Below are positions 59,783 to 64,000 of a stretch of DNA of 64,000 nucleotides, one piece after another. The stretch is taken from NCBI RefSeq assembly GCF_026191635.1, contig NZ_JAKRRW010000020.1, positions 1 to 64,000 on the forward strand, read 5' to 3'. Position 1 is the first letter of the stretch. Every line of letters starts with the position of its first letter. The stretch is from Photobacterium obscurum. Its GTDB lineage: Bacteria; Pseudomonadota; Gammaproteobacteria; Enterobacterales; Vibrionaceae. A program made the position numbers and the translations under genes. A model generated the notes under the pieces. It was not told where the DNA came from. It made no database searches and saw nothing but the letters and a program-made list of their open reading frames with translations.

Positions 59783-61549
59783 ATGGAATGGAAGACCTCC
59801 CGTCTGGCGATAGCCCTGGCAACCTGCCTACTGGTATCACCAGCCTCCAGCAAAGAGCCCAGCAAACAAAGTGCCGACGACGTTGCCCCGGAGGCGACAA
59901 CCGGGATCAGCCGCCAGCAGCAGATCAGCGGCAAAGACTGGATGGTGGCTTCTGCCAATCCCTATGCCAGTGAGGCCGGGGCAGCAATCCTGCGTCAGGG
60001 CGGCAATGCCATTGATGCCATGGTCGCAACCCAACTGGTGCTCGGGTTGACTGAGCCGCAATCCTCCGGCATCGGCGGCGGGGCCTTCCTGGTGTACTGG
60101 AATGCGAAAAAAGAAAAACTCACGACCTTTGATGGCCGGGAAAAAGCCCCCTATGCCGTCACGCCACGACTATTTCAGGATCAGCAAGGCCAACCGCTGG
60201 CCTTCTTCGATGCTGTGGTCGGAGGCCGCTCCGTCGGTACGCCGGGTACGGTCAAGCTCATGTGGTACACCCACCAACGCCACGGCAAGCTGCCTTGGCG
60301 CGACCTGTTCCAGCCGGCTATTACATTGGCTCGCGAAGGGTTCGCTGTCAGTCCTCGGCTGGCGAAGCTGGTTGCCAACGACCAGAAAAACCTCCAGCGC
60401 TGGGAGGCGACCAAAGCCTATTTCTTCAATCCTGACGGCAGTCCGCTCCAAGCCGGACAAACCCTCACCAACCCAGCCTACGCAGATACACTAAGCCTAA
60501 TTGCCGAACGCGGTGCCAGCGCCTTCTACCATGGCGAGATAGCCAAGGACATCGTCAGCACCGTACGCAATGCCAAGGGTAACCCCGGTGTGCTAAGCGT
60601 GATGGATCTGGCAACCTACCAGGTCAAAGAGCGAGAGCCGGTCTGCGCGCCCTATCGCCAGTTTGAAATTTGCGGCATGGGCCCACCCAGCTCCGGTGCG
60701 CTGACCCTCGGCCAGATCATGGGAATGCTGAGCCACTATCCGCTCGACAAAATGGGCCGCAATGATATCAACAGCTGGCGCCTGATCGGGGACGCCTCGC
60801 GCCTGGCCTTTGCCGATCGCGGACACTACATGGCCGACAGCGACTATGTGCCCATGCCGACCAAAGGCCTGCTGGCGGATGACTACCTGGAACAACGTGC
60901 CGGATTGCTCAAGGGCAAAACAGCTCTTGCGGCGGCTAAGCCGGGCCAGCCGGCCTGGTCACACGCCATACGCTATACCATGGACGAGTCACTGGAGCTG
61001 CCTTCCACCAGCCACTTTTCGATTGTCGACAAGGATCGCAATGTGGTTTCCATAACCACCACGATTGAGAATGGTTTCGGCTCAAGACTGATGGTGCGCG
61101 GCTTCCTGCTCAATAACGAGCTGACCGACTTCTCATTCCGCAGCCATATTGACGGTAACCCGATAGCCAACCGCATTGAGCCTGGCAAACGCCCGCGCTC
61201 TTCCATGGCGCCCACCATCGTAATGAAAGAAAACAAGCCGTACCTGGCTCTCGGATCACCGGGTGGCAGCCAGATCATCGGCTTTGTCGCCAAGACGCTG
61301 ATCGGCTATCTCGACTGGAACCTCGATCTGCAGCAGGCAATCAACCTACCCAATATGAACAACCGCTTCGGCGCCTTTGAACTGGAAAAAGGGACCTCGG
61401 CCGAACAGTGGGCACCCAAGCTGGAGCAGCTCGGCTTCGAGGTGAAGATAAAAGATCTGAACTCCGGTATCCAGGCGATCCGGATTGATGGCAGGCAGCT
61501 GACCGGCGCCGCCGATCCTCGCCGGGAAGGTAAGGTCGTCGCCAAGTAG
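59783..61549 (+). CDS. ggt: Gamma-glutamyltransferase, periplasmic
   Basis: 588-residue precursor with a signal peptide (about 1-23). An Ntn-hydrolase that cleaves and transfers gamma-glutamyl groups from glutathione. Autocleavage should occur before the Thr of TSHFSIVD, giving a large subunit of about 400 residues and a small subunit of about 190. The substrate loop PRSSMAPTI and GSPGGSQIIG (oxyanion region) are present. AAGGAACGAGCT precedes the ATG. It lets the cell use extracellular glutathione as a source of cysteine and glutamate. Confidence 0.95.
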   Translation: MEWKTSRLAIALATCLLVSPASSKEPSKQSADDVAPEATTGISRQQQISGKDWMVASANPYASEAGAAILRQGGNAIDAMVATQLVLGLTEPQSSGIGGGAFLVYWNAKKEKLTTFDGREKAPYAVTPRLFQDQQGQPLAFFDAVVGGRSVGTPGTVKLMWYTHQRHGKLPWRDLFQPAITLAREGFAVSPRLAKLVANDQKNLQRWEATKAYFFNPDGSPLQAGQTLTNPAYADTLSLIAERGASAFYHGEIAKDIVSTVRNAKGNPGVLSVMDLATYQVKEREPVCAPYRQFEICGMGPPSSGALTLGQIMGMLSHYPLDKMGRNDINSWRLIGDASRLAFADRGHYMADSDYVPMPTKGLLADDYLEQRAGLLKGKTALAAAKPGQPAWSHAIRYTMDESLELPSTSHFSIVDKDRNVVSITTTIENGFGSRLMVRGFLLNNELTDFSFRSHIDGNPIANRIEPGKRPRSSMAPTIVMKENKPYLALGSPGGSQIIGFVAKTLIGYLDWNLDLQQAINLPNMNNRFGAFELEKGTSAEQWAPKLEQLGFEVKIKDLNSGIQAIRIDGRQLTGAADPRREGKVVAK

Positions 61550-61610
61550 CCCCGAGGATAACGGCACCTCCCAACATACAAGCAACGGGAAATGGCCTCC
61601 AACCAACAAA

Positions 61611-61648
61611 AAGCCCGCCGTGCAATACGCATAGCGGGCTTAATATCT
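61611..61648. terminator. Terminator between ggt and uvrD
   Basis: Stem AAGCCCGC / GCGGGCTT around a 15-base loop, with A-rich sequence on the left and TAATATCTTT on the right. It serves both converging genes. Confidence 0.8.
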
Positions 61649-61682
61649 TTCGCGGGTTAGCCACCAATACGGAGGCAGCAGA

Positions 61683-63854
61683 TTACATCGGCTGCAGCTT
61701 GGCGTACTGGGTCACCAACCACTTGATCCCTTCACCGTTAAACGCAACCTGCACCCTGCTCTGGGCACCGCTGCCTTCAAAGTTGATGATCGTGCCCTCG
61801 CCAAACTTCGAATGTTGAACCCGCTGGCCAAGGCTAAAACCAGTCTGGTTGAAGTTGTCGTTGACCTGCGCCTGGCTGAACCGGCCGCTGCTGGCCGGCC
61901 GCGATACCTGTGCCTTCATTCGGACTTCTTCCACGTACTCGGTCGGGATTTCACGAATAAAGCGGGACGGTTTATGGAAGTTGTCCTTGCCGTACAGACG
62001 ACGCATTTCGGCATAGGTAATATACAGCTTCTGCATCGCGCGGGTCATGCCTACGTAGCACAGGCGACGTTCTTCTTCCAAACGCCCGACCTCTTCGGTG
62101 GTCCGAGAGCTCGGGAACATCCCTTCTTCCACGCCCACCATGAAGACCACCGGGAACTCCAGTCCCTTGGCGCTGTGCATCGTCATTAGCTGCACCGCAT
62201 CCTCAAAATCATCCGCCTGTCCTTCTCCGGCCTCCAGCGCCGCGTGTGAGAGAAACGCCGCCAACGGGCTCATCTCTTCAGCCTCTTCCGGCACCTCGAA
62301 CTGGCGAGTCGCCGTGACCAGCTCTTCCAGGTTTTCGATACGCGCCTGGGCCTTTTCGCCTTTTTCCTGCTCGTACATTGCCCGCAGGCCGGAATTGCGG
62401 ATCACTTCATCGGTCTGCTGGAACAGCGGCAGGTCACGGGTATCATCTTCCAGGGCATTGATCAGCTCGATAAAACGACGCAGTGAATTCGCTGCACGGC
62501 CTGCCAGCACCTGCTCTTCCAGCAGGGCGACACTGGCCTGCCACATCGTAGCACCACGGTCACGGGCCGCCATGCGGATCGTTTCCAGTGTGCGGTCGCC
62601 AAGCCCCCGGGTCGGAGTATTGACCACCCGCTCAAAAGAGGCATCATCATTGCGGTTCGACATCAGGCGCAGGTACGCCAGCGAGTCTTTGATTTCCTGG
62701 CGTTCGAAGAACCGCATACCGCCATAAATCCGGTACGGCAGGCCAGCCTGGATCAAGGCCTCTTCCAGCACCCGGGACTGAGCATTACTTCGGTACAGGA
62801 AGGCCGTTTCATTTAACGTACCACCTTGCTCGCGCCACTCCTTGATCTTACCGACCGCAAACCGCGCCTCATCCAGTTCATTGAAAGCCGAATACAGGGA
62901 GATCGGTTCGCCTTCTGCGCCCTCGGTCCACAAATTCTTGCCCATACGCTCGTTGTTATTGGCAATCAATTCGTTGGCAGCATTGAGGATATTGCCGGTC
63001 GAGCGGTAGTTTTGCTCAAGGAAAATCGAAGAAGCATTGGTGAAATCACGCAAGAAGCGCTGAATATTTTCGACCTGCGCGCCACGCCAGCCATAAATCG
63101 ACTGGTCGTCATCGCCGACAATCATCACATTGCAATCTACCCCAGCCATCAGGCGCAACCAGGCAAACTGGATGTTGTTGGTATCCTGGAACTCGTCGAC
63201 CAGAATATGCTTGAAGCGCGCCTGGTAATGCTCGCGAATGTGCTTGTTGTCGCGCACCAGCTCAAAGGCCCGCAACAATAGTTCAGCAAAGTCGACCAGG
63301 CCGGCACGGTCGCACGCTTCCTGGTAGGCGGTATACAACCGTAGCCAGGTCTGCTCGACCGGATCATTGAAAGTGTCAATATTGGCAGGGCGTAGACCTT
63401 CGTCTTTCTTGCCATTGATATACCACGCCGCCTGGCGGGCCGGCCAATGCTTCTCGTCAAGATTCTGCGCCTTGATCAAACGGCGCAGCAGGCGCATCTG
63501 ATCGTCAGAATCAAGAATATTGAAATCATCAGGCAGGCGCGCATCAAGATAATGGGCGCGCAGCATACGGTGGCAAAGACCGTGGAACGTGCCGTTCCAC
63601 ATTCCGGCAGACGAGCCCTGCATCAGTTCGTTGATCCGGCCTCGCATCTCGGCCGCCGCCTTGTTGGTGAAGGTCACCGACATGATTGAATACGGCGAGG
63701 CCTGCTCAATCTGCATCAACCAGGCGATACGATGGACCAGTACGCGGGTTTTACCACTGCCCGCTCCGGCCAGAACCAGGTGATTACCTAGCGGCGCAGC
63801 CACCGCCTCTCGTTGCTTGTCATTAAGGCCATCTAACAGGAGTGAAGCGTCCAT
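61683..63854 (-). CDS. uvrD: DNA helicase II UvrD
   Basis: SF1A 3'-5' helicase for nucleotide excision and mismatch repair; 723 residues (E. coli: 720). Walker A is AGAGSGKTRVL at about residues 29-39. Motif II is in VDEFQDTN, motif III GDDDQSIYGWRGA, motif IV NYRSTGNI, motif V TMHSAKGLEFP and motif VI VGMTRA. The C-terminal tail includes the conserved SLGQRVQHSKFGEGTI Tudor-like domain that binds RNA polymerase. AGGT is four bases before the ATG. A near-consensus LexA site lies in the promoter. Confidence 0.97.
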   Translation of the reverse strand: MDASLLLDGLNDKQREAVAAPLGNHLVLAGAGSGKTRVLVHRIAWLMQIEQASPYSIMSVTFTNKAAAEMRGRINELMQGSSAGMWNGTFHGLCHRMLRAHYLDARLPDDFNILDSDDQMRLLRRLIKAQNLDEKHWPARQAAWYINGKKDEGLRPANIDTFNDPVEQTWLRLYTAYQEACDRAGLVDFAELLLRAFELVRDNKHIREHYQARFKHILVDEFQDTNNIQFAWLRLMAGVDCNVMIVGDDDQSIYGWRGAQVENIQRFLRDFTNASSIFLEQNYRSTGNILNAANELIANNNERMGKNLWTEGAEGEPISLYSAFNELDEARFAVGKIKEWREQGGTLNETAFLYRSNAQSRVLEEALIQAGLPYRIYGGMRFFERQEIKDSLAYLRLMSNRNDDASFERVVNTPTRGLGDRTLETIRMAARDRGATMWQASVALLEEQVLAGRAANSLRRFIELINALEDDTRDLPLFQQTDEVIRNSGLRAMYEQEKGEKAQARIENLEELVTATRQFEVPEEAEEMSPLAAFLSHAALEAGEGQADDFEDAVQLMTMHSAKGLEFPVVFMVGVEEGMFPSSRTTEEVGRLEEERRLCYVGMTRAMQKLYITYAEMRRLYGKDNFHKPSRFIREIPTEYVEEVRMKAQVSRPASSGRFSQAQVNDNFNQTGFSLGQRVQHSKFGEGTIINFEGSGAQSRVQVAFNGEGIKWLVTQYAKLQPM

Positions 63855-63863
63855 CGTTACCTA

Positions 63864-63879
63864 CTGGTTATTTATACAA
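63864..63879 (-). promoter_or_regulatory. Probable LexA (SOS) box of uvrD
   Basis: CTG-N10-CAA (plus strand; TTGTATAAATAACCAG on the minus strand) differs by one base from CTG-N10-CAG and has the A/T-rich centre of LexA sites. It is 10 bases before the uvrD ATG and directly downstream of a TATAAT (63893-63888). E. coli uvrD has a LexA site in the same position. Confidence 0.7.
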
Positions 63880-64000
63880 TGCTGATGATTATACCCAAAC
63901 CGTCTCAATATGCGAGATTCCAAGCTTTCCCGGCGGATTGAATGGCAGAAAAAGACAACCCGATGGCGCTCCGCCACCCCTAAGTACAACCCGAATTTAT

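Noticed and set aside
1..64000. Mobile elements, CRISPR arrays, tRNA genes
   Set aside because: No transposase, integrase, repeat-spacer pattern or tRNA cloverleaf was recognised anywhere in the window.

Overview
This window is a stretch of core chromosome from a gammaproteobacterium, almost certainly a member of the Vibrionaceae (a Photobacterium/Vibrio/Grimontia-like genome of moderate GC; the genus cannot be fixed from the sequence alone). The evidence is the gene order and the non-coding RNAs: btuB-murI next to a ribosomal RNA operon, a complete type II secretion operon followed by nudE-cysQ, typA/glnA-glnL-glnG, hemN-yihI-csr RNA-engB-spf-polA, and a RyhB core that matches the enterobacterial/vibrio seed. 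I see no insertion sequence, prophage, integron or CRISPR array, so this is conserved core genome rather than an island.

Layout. 1-5.8 kb: tandem rRNA promoters pointing out of the window to the left, a membrane-anchored RRM protein, murI, and a B12 uptake cluster (DUF71 ATPase, btuB under a cobalamin riboswitch), then trmA. 5.8-10.1 kb: yijD-fabR, sthA, cysQ-nudE. 10.2-21.5 kb: gspC-D-E-F-G-H-I-J-K-L-M-N, one tightly coupled leftward operon for the type II secretion machine (no gspO prepilin peptidase here). 21.8-25.1 kb: hslR-hslO and pckA. 25.2-30.9 kb: an AsmA-like protein, the madA(yiiD)-dtd-yihY operon, a DUF2959 lipoprotein and a small P-loop ATPase. 31-38.1 kb: the nitrogen control locus, typA diverging from glnA, then glnL and glnG, with CRP, NtrC and sigma-54 sites visible. 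38.2-42.4 kb: a Cache-GGDEF-EAL protein, add and an unannotated 42-codon ORF. 42.4-48 kb: hemN, DUF2489, yihI and a methyltransferase, then a long CsrB/CsrC-type RNA, cytochrome c4 and engB. 48-53 kb: candidate small RNAs, Spot 42, polA, elbB and RyhB. 53-64 kb: GNAT, yhhQ under a preQ1 riboswitch, DUF3630-like, recQ, rarD, an AraC regulator with a LysE exporter, ggt and uvrD.

The most interesting part is 45.8-53 kb, where three global regulatory RNAs lie on the minus strand within about 7 kb: a CsrB/CsrC-type CsrA sponge with 20 GGA motifs, Spot 42, and RyhB flanked by two Fur boxes. Beside Spot 42 are two further minus-strand intrinsic terminators with no gene in front of them; I propose at least one additional small RNA there. 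With two riboswitches (cobalamin, preQ1) and the NtrC/CRP sites, much of the information outside genes in this window is post-transcriptional control of carbon, iron, nitrogen, B12 and queuosine metabolism.

Limits: everything is read by eye. Start codons were chosen from ribosome binding sites and remembered family lengths. No alignment, folding or database search was run.
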